From NCBI RefSeq assembly GCF_025200925.1, contig NZ_CP104174.1, positions 6,324,001-6,388,000 of the forward strand: 64,000 nt of DNA, written 5' to 3'. How positions within the stretch are numbered: position 1 is the first letter of the stretch; each line of letters opens with the position of its first letter. Both the position numbers and the translations under genes were made by a program. This document shows, in pieces, positions 17,808 through 27,246 of this stretch. The notes under the pieces were generated by a model, which searched no databases, was not told the DNA's origin, and worked only from the letters and a program-made list of their open reading frames with translations. Source of the stretch: Bradyrhizobium sp. CB1015. Its GTDB lineage: Bacteria > Pseudomonadota > Alphaproteobacteria > Rhizobiales > Xanthobacteraceae.

Positions 17808-19076
17808 ATGCCAGCGTATCAGCAGAAATTCGTAAGTCCACGCGTCATCCGCGGCAACCGCGGCGACCTGCTCAGCCGATGGGGCATTCTGAGCGCGGTT
17901 GCGACCATGACACAGAGGCCAGTCGACGTCTTTTGCTCGCGGCAGAGGCATTTGCCGCCAATCCCTGCGACGTCGATCCCCTATGGCCGAGTCTACAATC
18001 TCTTTCCGCCGCTAAGCGGCTGGCGATCTTTGGCGAAGGCCGACGTTGTGCTATGGACCGGCGGGCTCGACCTGCAGGACGATTCATCGCTCGCCAAGCT
18101 GTGCCACACCTGGCTCGTCTTTTTCATCTATCGCCTGCTCGGCCTCAAGATCGTTTGCGTCTGCCAGGGTGCGGGTCCGCTTGAGTCCCCAATAGGGCGC
18201 TTTCTTGCGCGGGCGGTGCTCAGCCAGGCCGCAGTCTTCATGGCGCGCGACAAGGGCACCTTCGATCTCGTCACTTCGCTTCGCTCGCGCGCCAGGCTGG
18301 TCCGCTCCCACGACGGCATCTTCCTGCCCGGATTTGAGCCGGTCGAACACCCCACCTCGAAGGTGTTCGCCGACCTTGAGAAGATGTCGGAAGAACATCG
18401 CGGGCCTCTCATCGCGATCAACATGCGTCTGTGGTTCCACTTCACGGGCGGATTCCTCCCGTATCAGTTCGCGAAGGCATCGTTCCGCGAGCGCGCAGAC
18501 GAACGGATGTCGGCGTTCGTGGATGCCTTTGTCAGGCTGATCGGCCGGCTTCGCACCGAGATGGACGCGCGCGTGGTTCTGGTTTCGATGTACGAGCCGG
18601 GCATCGAGGAATGGGAAGACGACGCGATGTGGTTAGGCCAGTTGAAAACCAGTTTTGCCGATGACCCTGCGGTTTTATTGTGCGAAGATGACCTCTCGAT
18701 CCCGGAGTTCATTACCCTGATGAAGAGATTCGACTTGGTGATCGGAACGCGGCTGCACTCGACCTTGACCGCGCTGAGGCAAGGCGTGAGAGCGATCCAT
18801 CTTTCCTACACAATCAAGGGCAGGGACATCTTCGACAGCCTCGGGCTGGCCGAGTTCGCGTTCGATCTGAACAGCTTCATCGAAGCGCCAGACCAGGTCT
18901 TCGAGCTTGCGCGCACGACCATCGACAAAAAGGATCTGCCGGCCCGGATCGCCGGGATCACCGCGAATGCCATAGTCGAAAATCTGCAGGCGCTGGATCA
19001 GGCGCTGGTGGAGGCTTGCACCGGCGCGCGGGGTTCCGGCAGGCAGCGATCCGCCAGCAATTCGCGTTCATCCTGA
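17808..19076 (+). CDS. Polysaccharide pyruvyl transferase family protein (422 aa)
   Basis: Matches the PS_pyruv_trans family: 'RGNRGDLLSRWGILSA' at the N-terminus, 'KADVVLWTGGLDLQDD', 'VCVCQGAGPLESPIGR', and the C-terminal 'FDLVIGTRLHSTLTALRQGV' with the conserved R-x-H. These enzymes transfer pyruvate from phosphoenolpyruvate as a ketal onto a sugar, or act as GT-B-like relatives. It ends in TGATG overlap with asnB, indicating coupling. The product should carry a negatively charged pyruvyl group (inference). Confidence 0.85.
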   Translation: MPAYQQKFVSPRVIRGNRGDLLSRWGILSAVATMTQRPVDVFCSRQRHLPPIPATSIPYGRVYNLFPPLSGWRSLAKADVVLWTGGLDLQDDSSLAKLCHTWLVFFIYRLLGLKIVCVCQGAGPLESPIGRFLARAVLSQAAVFMARDKGTFDLVTSLRSRARLVRSHDGIFLPGFEPVEHPTSKVFADLEKMSEEHRGPLIAINMRLWFHFTGGFLPYQFAKASFRERADERMSAFVDAFVRLIGRLRTEMDARVVLVSMYEPGIEEWEDDAMWLGQLKTSFADDPAVLLCEDDLSIPEFITLMKRFDLVIGTRLHSTLTALRQGVRAIHLSYTIKGRDIFDSLGLAEFAFDLNSFIEAPDQVFELARTTIDKKDLPARIAGITANAIVENLQALDQALVEACTGARGSGRQRSASNSRSS

Positions 19077-20986
19077 TGTGCGGTATTGCAGGCTTCATCG
19101 GCGAGTGGGACGCAGCTCGCCTCGACGATCTGACGGACGCGCTCGCGCATCGCGGGCCGGACGGACGCGGCGTCGATTTCATGCCGTCGGGCAGCGCGAT
19201 CGGCCTGCCCGCAAGCGCCGTTGGACTGGGACACCGCCGCCTCTCGATCATCGACGTAGCAGGCGGCGCGCAACCAATGTGGAATGCGGATCGCACTGTA
19301 GGCCTCGTGTTCAACGGCGAAATCTACAACTTCCGCCAGCTTCGCAAGGAGCTCGAGGCCTGCGGCCAGCACTTCTCGACGCATTCCGACACAGAGGTCA
19401 TCCTTCATGGCTGGCGTGTCTGGGGCCCGCGGGTCGTCGATCGCCTGGAGGGAATGTTTGCATTTGCCGTGTGGGACACGCGCGCTCGGAGCCTGTTCCT
19501 GGTGCGCGACCGGCACGGCATCAAGCCGCTCTACTATTCGATTCCCCGTCCCGGTCAGATCATATTTGCCTCCGAGATTCGGCCTCTGCTGCGTGCCGCC
19601 GAGACCGCTGTGACGATCAACAGATCGGCCCTTTACGAATATCTTTTGAGGGGCTGGTCCGCACAGGAATCAACGCTTTTTTCCGGCGTTCAGCAGCTTC
19701 AGCCGGGCTGCCTCATGCGGTTCGATCCGACGAAGGGAGCTAGTGCCGCGAGGGTCGAACGATATTGGCGTATGCAGAGACCTGGCACCGCGGAACTTGC
19801 CGCATCTGCCTCGAATGACGAAGTCGCCGACACGCTGTGCACCCTCTTCGATAAGGCAGTTTCCGCGCATCTCGTGGCCGACGTCGAGGTGGGCGTGCTG
19901 CTGTCCGGCGGGCTCGATTCGTCCGCGGTGGCGGCCTCGATGGCGCGGCTGATGGACCCGTCATCGATACAGGCATTCACGATCGGATTTGGCCTTCCCG
20001 ACGACGAGATTCCATTTGCGAGGTCAGCCGCGAGCCATTGCGGGATCAAATCGAAGGAGCGCCTCGTCCATCCGTCCGTGTTCTCATCGGAGTTTACCGA
20101 TTGCATCGAGAGCCTGGAAGAGCCGATCGCTCACCCGGTCATGCAGACGACCTGGCAGGCGGCAAAGTTCGTTCGGCAGAACGTGAAGGTGGCCCTGCTC
20201 GGCGAAGGGTCCGACGAGCTGTTCGCCGGCTATCCGCACTACCGGCTGTTAAGGCCACCCTTTTCGCTGCTGCCAGGACGGCTGGTGCGCAAATACGCGC
20301 TTGACGTCATGTGCCTGATGCCGGACAGCCGCACGCTCGGGCGCTTGATGACACCGGGCTCCTACGAGCCAGACGCCCTCGGAGCCATCGAGCGCAGGAT
20401 TCAACCGTGGTTCGGCGGGGACGATGACGCGAACGACATGCTTCGGTTCGAGGCAGAGACTGCGCTCGTCCAGAACCAACTCATGCGCGTCGACAAGCTG
20501 ACCATGGCGCATTCCGTCGAGGCGCGTGTTCCGTTCCTGGACAACACATTCGCCGAATACGCCAATGCGCTTCCCTTCGCACTGAAGACGGAGAACGGCA
20601 CGGCGAAGGCGATCTTCCGCAAGGCCATGCAGTCCCGACTACCGACCGATGTCCTGTATCGCCCCAAGTCCGGCAAGAAGGGTACGCAGGCCCTGCTCCC
20701 CATGATTAACGGGCTGCTGGCATCGGGCGGCCCCCTGCATCACCTGGTGGACGAAAAATCGATCGCGGCGAGGGGCTGGTTCGATCCGAAAGCGACGCGC
20801 GGCTGGATCGATGGTATGACTTCACCCGTTGTTCGCCACCACCCGATCGAAAGCCGGCGGCGTGCCAAATTCGCGCTTGCCCTCGCCGTCCTCGAACAGT
20901 GGTGCCGCCTCTACCTCGACGTCGACCGTAGGACCTCTCCGGTTGAGACCAAACAGATTCCAGAACCTTCCAGATGCCCGCCGTAG
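19076..20986 (+). CDS. asnB: Asparagine synthase-like glutamine amidotransferase (636 aa)
   Basis: The N-terminal class II glutaminase starts 'MCGIAGFIGEWDAARL' with Cys2 as nucleophile after Met removal, then 'ALAHRGPDG' and 'VFNGEIYNF'. The synthetase domain has PP-loop 'LLSGGLDSSAVA' (about residues 275-286), 'LLGEGSDELFAGYP' and 'VEARVPFLDN'. In polysaccharide loci such enzymes amidate carboxyl groups of uronic or related acids instead of making asparagine. Overlap with the pyruvyltransferase before it and the methyltransferase after it supports a sugar-modification role. ATG 19076 is fixed by the N-terminal Cys requirement. Confidence 0.93.
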   Translation: MCGIAGFIGEWDAARLDDLTDALAHRGPDGRGVDFMPSGSAIGLPASAVGLGHRRLSIIDVAGGAQPMWNADRTVGLVFNGEIYNFRQLRKELEACGQHFSTHSDTEVILHGWRVWGPRVVDRLEGMFAFAVWDTRARSLFLVRDRHGIKPLYYSIPRPGQIIFASEIRPLLRAAETAVTINRSALYEYLLRGWSAQESTLFSGVQQLQPGCLMRFDPTKGASAARVERYWRMQRPGTAELAASASNDEVADTLCTLFDKAVSAHLVADVEVGVLLSGGLDSSAVAASMARLMDPSSIQAFTIGFGLPDDEIPFARSAASHCGIKSKERLVHPSVFSSEFTDCIESLEEPIAHPVMQTTWQAAKFVRQNVKVALLGEGSDELFAGYPHYRLLRPPFSLLPGRLVRKYALDVMCLMPDSRTLGRLMTPGSYEPDALGAIERRIQPWFGGDDDANDMLRFEAETALVQNQLMRVDKLTMAHSVEARVPFLDNTFAEYANALPFALKTENGTAKAIFRKAMQSRLPTDVLYRPKSGKKGTQALLPMINGLLASGGPLHHLVDEKSIAARGWFDPKATRGWIDGMTSPVVRHHPIESRRRAKFALALAVLEQWCRLYLDVDRRTSPVETKQIPEPSRCPP

Positions 20987-21912
20987 CCCCAATGTCCTCA
21001 GAGCCAGCCGCAGTTTCCTCGTTCGATTGTCTGGAGCCCACTCTGTTCAGCAGGCTGCGGCAGCAACTCTATCCGATCTATGTCAAGTCGTTCGGCCCGA
21101 TCGCGGGTTCACAGCATCACCTTGATCGGATGACGGACGACAGCCTAGACGTGAAACGGTCGATTGCCCAATTGTCACTTTTCGAGAAGGAAAGCGGCCG
21201 CAGGTTGCAGGGACTGAAGCTACTCGAAGTGGGCGCCGGGCTCGGCCTGACCGTCACCACGGCCCGGCTGCGGTTCGGGGCCGAAGCATACGGCCTGGAA
21301 CCGGGTGGCGAAGAGTTCAGCGGCACTTACGAGCTCGGTCAGCAGCTTCTGGACGGCTGCGGGCTCGATCCCGAGCTCCTCGTCAATGGAGCCGGAGAGC
21401 ACATCCCCTTCCCTGACCAGAGCTTCGATGCCGTCATATCGTCCAACGTGCTCGAGCATGTCTCCGATCCCGCAGCGGTGATGAAGGAGTGCTTTCGGGT
21501 GCTGCGACCAGGCGGCGTCTGCCACATGGTGATCCCGAATTTCGGCAGCTGGTGGGAGGGCCATTACGGCCTGCTCTGGTTGCCCCACAGCCCGCACTGG
21601 CTCGGCCGGATTCGCGTGCGCCTCGCAGGGCGGGACCCGGCCTATGTCGACACGCTGCAGCTGATCACGCCCGCCAAGATGAAGCGCTGGATCGCACCAT
21701 TCGGCGACAGGATCGAGGTCAAGGGATGGGGCCAGGCGCTGTTCGACGAGCGTGTGCGGTCGCTGAATTTCGAGGAGTATTCGACGCTGGGGCTCGCCAA
21801 GAACCTGTTGCGAGTATTCCACCGGCTCGGTGTCATCACAATCCTGCTTGGCATTGCACGAGTATTGCGCTGGGAGACTCCCATCGTTCTCACCTTCGTC
21901 AGGACGTCATGA
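20974..21912 (+). CDS. Class I SAM-dependent methyltransferase (312 aa)
   Basis: Methyltransf_11/25-type fold: motif I 'LLEVGAGLGLTVTTAR', 'AYGLEPGGEEF', 'FDAVISSNVLEHVSDPAAVM' and 'CFRVLRPGGVCHMVIPNFGS'. It overlaps the asnB 3' end by 13 bases (an internal ATG at 20992 is an alternative start) and the next gene by ATGA. AsnB next to a methyltransferase recurs twice more in this locus. Likely methylates a sugar hydroxyl or amide-bearing residue; the acceptor is not determined. Confidence 0.85.
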   Translation: MPAVAPMSSEPAAVSSFDCLEPTLFSRLRQQLYPIYVKSFGPIAGSQHHLDRMTDDSLDVKRSIAQLSLFEKESGRRLQGLKLLEVGAGLGLTVTTARLRFGAEAYGLEPGGEEFSGTYELGQQLLDGCGLDPELLVNGAGEHIPFPDQSFDAVISSNVLEHVSDPAAVMKECFRVLRPGGVCHMVIPNFGSWWEGHYGLLWLPHSPHWLGRIRVRLAGRDPAYVDTLQLITPAKMKRWIAPFGDRIEVKGWGQALFDERVRSLNFEEYSTLGLAKNLLRVFHRLGVITILLGIARVLRWETPIVLTFVRTS

Positions 21913-22922
21913 AGCTTCGCCCCGGCCTGCTTCGGCAATGGACGAACGCCCCGCAGGTCTCACGGCTGGCCTGGCGCGGCTGTCAATTGCTGATCTCCGT
22001 GTCGCTGATCCTGTGGTTGCTCTCGAAGGTCGATTCTGCGACCATCAGCACGATCGCCGGTTTTCCTCCGGCAGTTCTTGCCATCTCGCTCGTCGTCTTT
22101 GCGACCAGTCAGGTGTTCGGCGCGTTACGGCTATGGGTGCTGCTGCGCGGCCAGGAGACGAGCTTTCCGCCGCTCGACGTGATGCGACTGACCTTCATCG
22201 GTTTCTTCACTAACAACTTCCTTCCCAGCACAGTTGGCGGCGACGTTTACCGGGCGGCAGCGCTCACGCGCGGCGGCCACGACCTGAACCTCGCGGTCCT
22301 GACTCTCGTCGCCGACCGTTTGCTGAGCCTGGTCGTCGTCGTGCTGATGACGGCCGCAGCCCTGCCCTCCACCAACTTCTGGGAGCTGCGGCCGAGCGTG
22401 ACCACAATCTCCGCCGCATCGCTCGCGATCTGGATCGTGCCAGCGCTTGCTGTGGTGGGGATACTGGGTGTCCTGGCGAGCCGCAGCCCCTCGTTCCGTC
22501 CGGTCGTCACGAGAATGGGCCAGAAAATGGCCGCGGCCACCGCACGCGCACTCCGCCTCGCCGGCCTGCCTCGCGTCCTTGCGCTCGCGGTCCTGTTCTC
22601 CGTGCTAAGCTCCGCCGCGTCGATCCTGGCCCAGTTCATCATCGCGCAAGCGATCGGAATGAGGGTAGACGTCATCCAGCTCACCGCCGTCATCGGCCTC
22701 GTGACGCTGGCGGCGCTGATGCCCGTCTCCATCAACGGCATCGGGCTGCAGGAAGCCGGCCTCGTCGCGCTGTTTCAGCTCTTGGGCGTTGCGCACGAGC
22801 CGGCCATTGCCTTTGCCGCCTTCAGCAGAGCGTTGATCCTTGGAACGAGCCTCATCGGCGGCCTGCTACTGATGTTCTCGGGCCGGCCGTCGACAAGTCA
22901 GACTCACCTTCCGAAACCGTAG
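21909..22922 (+). CDS. UPF0104/LPG-synthase-TM-like flippase-type membrane protein (337 aa)
   Basis: About eight membrane helices with the family signature 'FFTNNFLPSTVGGDVYRAAA' and 'PVSINGIGLQEAGLVALFQL'. The first is the NN-LP-x-x-x-GGD motif shared with the transmembrane part of lysylphosphatidylglycerol synthase and related putative flippases. Members in polysaccharide loci are thought to move lipid-linked glycans. It starts inside the stop of the methyltransferase gene and ends the operon; its tail overlaps the convergent membrane-protein gene by 19 bases. Confidence 0.82.
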   Translation: MKLRPGLLRQWTNAPQVSRLAWRGCQLLISVSLILWLLSKVDSATISTIAGFPPAVLAISLVVFATSQVFGALRLWVLLRGQETSFPPLDVMRLTFIGFFTNNFLPSTVGGDVYRAAALTRGGHDLNLAVLTLVADRLLSLVVVVLMTAAALPSTNFWELRPSVTTISAASLAIWIVPALAVVGILGVLASRSPSFRPVVTRMGQKMAAATARALRLAGLPRVLALAVLFSVLSSAASILAQFIIAQAIGMRVDVIQLTAVIGLVTLAALMPVSINGIGLQEAGLVALFQLLGVAHEPAIAFAAFSRALILGTSLIGGLLLMFSGRPSTSQTHLPKP

Positions 22923-24916
22923 TTCTCTGCGGCAAGATCCGAGCCGCGGTAGAGCCAAGCCATTTCGTAGCCGCGAAAGTCGAGGGTCAGGATAGGACGT
23001 GATTTCGGTTGCGGAAAGCCCTGAACGATACGGCTCCGATTGAACAGATAATAATCGTGATCGCCCAAGGGCTCTTCTCCGACGACATTTGCGGCATCAA
23101 ATATCTCGAATGACCGCGGCCGCTCCGGCAGCCATCGTCCATAATACAAGTGAAAGATTCGCCCATTTCGACAGATGTCCGGCGATCTCCCGCAGAACTC
23201 CTCGAACTTCTCACCCAGGAGCGCGCGTTCCTCGCCCCATCCCATCCAGGATGGATTCAATCGACCGGCCTCCGCATGATCGGCGTCCGGATAATTTAGC
23301 CAGAACGGTCGAAAAGCAGCGTATAGCGGCCGGAACGGCACCGTCTCCAGGATCAAGAACAATGCTGCCATGAAAGCAATGGCGGCAAGACCAACGCTCC
23401 TCGTTCGATTCACCAGACCATACGTCTGGGCGCTCGACAATATGACTAGCAGAGACGCAGCGAGAATCAGGAATAAGGGCGTGTTTAGATATCGGTGGGC
23501 TAACGGCACCTGCAACAGCGCGCCGATCAGGATCAGTGCCAGCGCCACAACGAAGAGAAAACCAGCGGTGGCGTCGCACGGTCTACGTCCGGTCAGCAAG
23601 AGTATGCATGCGAGGAGCACCATGATGAACAGCGGAGTCGGAATCGCAACGATTAGGATTTCGAAGGCATAACCCAAATATGCGAGTCTGGTGATCGCGA
23701 GACCGTCGAAACCGAAATGCAGCCACACTCCATTCAACGCAAAGGATGGAGTTATCGGACTCGGATAGAACGGCGCCCAATAGGGCTGCAGCAGAGCTGC
23801 TGAGACCAGACCTGCGCCAAAGCCAAGAATCATGATGCCGGCAACGGTCGCCGGAAAATGCCGCACTGCCAACGGGAGCTTGGCGGCCTTCAATCGTTGG
23901 CTCCAGCTTCCGAGCAGCACCGCCGCCCCCACCAAGGATCCAATGGCCATCGTCACGGCAGCCACACGGCTGGGAATTTCCCCGCCGCCTTTTCCCGACA
24001 GGACCAACAGTGGAATCCAAGTCCACGAGCTCATCGCATCGACGATTCCTGGCCAGACTCCGCCCCACAGAACAGAAGGGACCCCAATGACGTACAGCAG
24101 CGTGGAGGCCACCGAGATGGACAGCGAGAGCAGAATCCCGGCAATAGTGTCGGCCACACCTGCAGTGATCGGGCGCATCGGCCATCGGGTAGCAGCAAAG
24201 ACTGCCGGAGCTATCAGAACTATGAACAGAATCGGAGAACCGGAGAGCTTTTCCTGCGCCGCCAGTGTTGCCACGACAATCGCTGCAGAGAAGGCCTGAA
24301 CGCTCATGCGCTGGCTGCTGGCAAATGCGACGCTGACCAAGAGCAGCGCAATGACCGCGCCGAGGGAGGAAATCAGATCATAGTTGAATGTTTTGATCGT
24401 GATATTGGTCATCGGAAAGGTAAACAGGCTCGTCACCGCCAGGATGACCATTCCCGGACTGAAGGGATCAAATCCGCCCAGCTTGGCGAGTAACAGATAG
24501 ACGACCAGGAGCAAACACGAACCGAGCAGCCAATGGCCGATCTTCAGAATCATGCGGATGCGATCTTCTGGAAGACCTAAGTTTTCCGCCAGCCGCACGA
24601 GATGGACCGCTACCGGCAATGTCGTGCGGAGCGCGCCGGATGCCAGTTGACCATGTCCTCGATTGGCCGGCTCCAGCAACAGGTTCGTCAGCCCTGTTTC
24701 ATCGATCGTCATGAATTGGGTGTCCCGTTCGACTGAAAGTGCAACGGGAACGAGCATGAGGAGCATAACCGCTCCCGCGTGAACGAGCGTTTTTCCCTTC
24801 CTTCGAGCGAAAGCCGCGAACAGCCCACACAGAATGAGAGCCGCAGCCAGCTCAATGCCATTGATTTGCACGAAATGAAATATGGAAATGGGCTGAAGCA
24901 TACCTTCGTTAGACAT
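22904..24916 (-). CDS. Large multi-spanning membrane protein of the polysaccharide locus (670 aa), function unknown
   Basis: About twelve to fourteen hydrophobic segments and a periplasmic C-terminal domain of about 130 residues. The loop after the first two helices contains 'ERDTQFMTIDETGLTN', an acidic first loop as in GT-C transferases, but no clear family signature. It resembles in layout the GT39-type proteins encoded on either side. ATG 24916 is only eight bases from the divergent ATG 24925, so true starts may be internal (Met6 at 24901 and the neighbour's Met16/17). Best guess: polyprenyl-phosphate-sugar-dependent transferase or Wzy-like enzyme. Confidence 0.55.
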   Translation of the reverse strand: MSNEGMLQPISIFHFVQINGIELAAALILCGLFAAFARRKGKTLVHAGAVMLLMLVPVALSVERDTQFMTIDETGLTNLLLEPANRGHGQLASGALRTTLPVAVHLVRLAENLGLPEDRIRMILKIGHWLLGSCLLLVVYLLLAKLGGFDPFSPGMVILAVTSLFTFPMTNITIKTFNYDLISSLGAVIALLLVSVAFASSQRMSVQAFSAAIVVATLAAQEKLSGSPILFIVLIAPAVFAATRWPMRPITAGVADTIAGILLSLSISVASTLLYVIGVPSVLWGGVWPGIVDAMSSWTWIPLLVLSGKGGGEIPSRVAAVTMAIGSLVGAAVLLGSWSQRLKAAKLPLAVRHFPATVAGIMILGFGAGLVSAALLQPYWAPFYPSPITPSFALNGVWLHFGFDGLAITRLAYLGYAFEILIVAIPTPLFIMVLLACILLLTGRRPCDATAGFLFVVALALILIGALLQVPLAHRYLNTPLFLILAASLLVILSSAQTYGLVNRTRSVGLAAIAFMAALFLILETVPFRPLYAAFRPFWLNYPDADHAEAGRLNPSWMGWGEERALLGEKFEEFCGRSPDICRNGRIFHLYYGRWLPERPRSFEIFDAANVVGEEPLGDHDYYLFNRSRIVQGFPQPKSRPILTLDFRGYEMAWLYRGSDLAAENYGFGR

Positions 24917-24924
24917 CTAGACCA

Positions 24925-26556
24925 ATGAATGCCACTATTGCGCGAGTTCGTCAGCGGACGCCAGCAGCAATGATGTGTTTCTTATCTCGAATCTCTCCGG
25001 CAACAACCGTTCTCGCACTTGCCCTTTTCAATATCATTGTTCTTTTGGTGATGGCGACAGGGCATGTAGCGTATCTTCAAAATGACCCGTTGGCGCCCTT
25101 CTATTTGATCGATCAAGCCTATCATGGCGAGCTACTGGTCGCAGATCGCCAACCATGGCTGCTTCCTTTGCTAATAGGCAAGGCCTTACATGGGCTGTCC
25201 ATCGCGGATCGTTATACGCTCATAATGCACGCGTCGACCGCGATCACGACGATTTTTGTCGGTCTGACGGCACTTCCTCTGTTCTTCCTCGTTCGCCGTT
25301 TCGGAAGCGATCGCACCGCAATGATTGCAGTCATTCTGCTGTTGACCAACGCTCAATTCTGCATCTCCGGCCTGTATCTCAACCCGACGGCGCTACTGAC
25401 CTTCCTGGTGACCCTATTCTTCGCAGTTCTGGTTTATTGGCCGCCTCGGGCTCCCCTAACACTCGCCGCCATCGCCGGCTTTTCGGTATTGATCCGCCAC
25501 GAGGGCCTGATCCTTGCAGCATTCCTCCTATGGATCATCTACTGGAAGTACCGGCACGACCAGTCCGGCCGGCCAGCGGCCTTGAAAGCAGTTGCCTTCC
25601 TGGCGCTGATCGTGGTCGCAAACTACACGGTCCGCCTGCTGTGGACCGCCGATGCGATAGGCTTTTTGCGCAATACCGGGACCTCCGACAAGTTCTTTTC
25701 CTTGCTCAGCTTCAGCCCGGCACGCGTGTTCAGCTACCTGATGGCCGTCCTCAACTACAAAATGGAGAAGCTCGATGTAATCGCCGCGACACTCCCCCTG
25801 CCGCTGCTGGCTTTGGTGCCGATCGGGGCCGTCGCCTCCTTACGAAAGCGCTCGGGAGCGGGCTTCATCATGATGTACCTCCCGCTCTACGAAGCGGTCG
25901 TCCTCATTTATCTGCTGGTCCTTCCGGTCAGCACCTATCTTCTGCAGAACTACAGCGCGGCGAATTTGCTAATCGATGTTCGCAATGTGGCGCGATACTA
26001 CCAGGTATTTACACCGATGCTGTTGTTCTTTGCCGCGATGGGGGGAGCCGAGGCCTACCACCTAATTTCAAGCAAGACTTCGGGCAAATTCGACGCTCAA
26101 CTCGTCAAGGCCGCTTACGTCATTGTCGCGGTATTCTGCATCAATCAGCAGTTTCTGCTGCAGACTTCGTATCGGTTTCAATTCGTTAAGACCGAACCGC
26201 ACGCTGCCGAAGCCTTCGAGACTGCCGACTGGTTCAGGGCCAGACAAATTCGAAGGACACCAATCGGAATGAGCGCGCCCAGTCTCCATCCAGTCCATTT
26301 TGCGATCATGTCCGGCAACAACGAAGTCAATTGCTGGGGAGGCCAAAGCAATCCCAACTGGGACTGCGAGCAGGCCGGAAGAGCCTCCGCAACCACCCTA
26401 CTGCAGGCCGGCGATTCATATTTTTCTTACGCCTTGATTGAGACAAGCAGTCCCCTCACTCTCCCGGCCAGCTCATATACGGCCGTATTCACCTCGTCCG
26501 GCGGACGCTACACCATCTTGCAAAACATTAGGCCGGCCGGCGCAACACCGCATTGA
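24925..26556 (+). CDS. Multi-spanning membrane glycosyltransferase, ArnT/GT39-like (543 aa)
   Basis: Roughly ten to eleven membrane helices. The first loop has 'NDPLAPFYLIDQAYHGELLV', an acidic loop before helix 2, and 'IRHEGLILAAFLLWIIYWKY' lies in the middle. The C-terminal domain includes 'SGNNEVNCWGGQSNPNWDCE', whose Cys pair could form a periplasmic disulfide. Internal Met16/Met17 may be the real start because the upstream gap to the divergent gene is only eight bases. The 3' end overlaps the convergent methyltransferase gene by 29 bases. Predicted to transfer a lipid-linked sugar in the periplasm (inference). Confidence 0.62.
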   Translation: MNATIARVRQRTPAAMMCFLSRISPATTVLALALFNIIVLLVMATGHVAYLQNDPLAPFYLIDQAYHGELLVADRQPWLLPLLIGKALHGLSIADRYTLIMHASTAITTIFVGLTALPLFFLVRRFGSDRTAMIAVILLLTNAQFCISGLYLNPTALLTFLVTLFFAVLVYWPPRAPLTLAAIAGFSVLIRHEGLILAAFLLWIIYWKYRHDQSGRPAALKAVAFLALIVVANYTVRLLWTADAIGFLRNTGTSDKFFSLLSFSPARVFSYLMAVLNYKMEKLDVIAATLPLPLLALVPIGAVASLRKRSGAGFIMMYLPLYEAVVLIYLLVLPVSTYLLQNYSAANLLIDVRNVARYYQVFTPMLLFFAAMGGAEAYHLISSKTSGKFDAQLVKAAYVIVAVFCINQQFLLQTSYRFQFVKTEPHAAEAFETADWFRARQIRRTPIGMSAPSLHPVHFAIMSGNNEVNCWGGQSNPNWDCEQAGRASATTLLQAGDSYFSYALIETSSPLTLPASSYTAVFTSSGGRYTILQNIRPAGATPH

Positions 26557-27235
26557 TGGACTGGGCGAACACCTGGCCGCGATCCGCCGAGTCCAATAGC
26601 CTTGCGACCGACGTTAGCAACCAGCTCGCCGAGCGGGCCGCATGAGGGAAGCCGGGAGAATACAATAGCGATGTCGTCAGCATGCTGCCCGCCTGCAGCG
26701 TCGCATGCGCGAGGCCGCCGGCGGCTGAGAGCTCGACGATTTCGAACCCCGCGTCACGGGCGAGCTTCTCCACCCCGTAGCGGGTGAAGCGGAAGTAGTC
26801 GTGCGGCTGACCGTGAAGATAATAGAGGAACGGCACCGAGAGGATCAGGACACCGCCCGGTTTGAGCACACGTAGCAGCTCGGGAAGCGCCGTCCACGGC
26901 TGCGGCATGTGTTCAAGAACCGAGCAGCAGAAGATGGCGTCAAAGGTGCTGTCCGGGACCGGAAGCAGTCCTTGCGCGTCGGAGACGAAATCGAGATCCG
27001 GATGCGTGGGGAACGCGTCCGTTGCGAAGTAGCTGCTGGCCCTAGAGCGGATCGCGGCGCGCCAGGCCAGCCTCCCGGCACCCAAATCCAACGCGCTACC
27101 TTTCACGTGGCGATGGATCATCGGCAGAAGCGCACCGTAGGCGGTACGGTGGTCGACCGCAAGATCCCAAAATACGTCGGAGCCGATCGTCCGATCGCAC
27201 ACTTCGTTCCAGCGCCGCTGAAGCCAGCCAAGCAC
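26528..27235 (-). CDS. Class I SAM-dependent methyltransferase (235 aa)
   Basis: Compact Methyltransf_11 protein: 'ALDLGAGRLAWRAAIRS' (motif I), 'YFATDAFPTHPDLDFVSD', 'FDAIFCCSVLEHMPQPWTAL' and 'LLRVLKPGGVLILSVPFLYY', then 'GQPHDYFRFTRYGVEKLARD', a stretch typical of polysaccharide-locus methyltransferases. It lies 11 bases after an asnB gene on the same strand, repeating the AsnB-methyltransferase pairing. Confidence 0.87.
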   Translation of the reverse strand: MLGWLQRRWNEVCDRTIGSDVFWDLAVDHRTAYGALLPMIHRHVKGSALDLGAGRLAWRAAIRSRASSYFATDAFPTHPDLDFVSDAQGLLPVPDSTFDAIFCCSVLEHMPQPWTALPELLRVLKPGGVLILSVPFLYYLHGQPHDYFRFTRYGVEKLARDAGFEIVELSAAGGLAHATLQAGSMLTTSLLYSPGFPHAARSASWLLTSVARLLDSADRGQVFAQSINAVLRRPA

Positions 27236-27246
27236 GGCCGATCATC

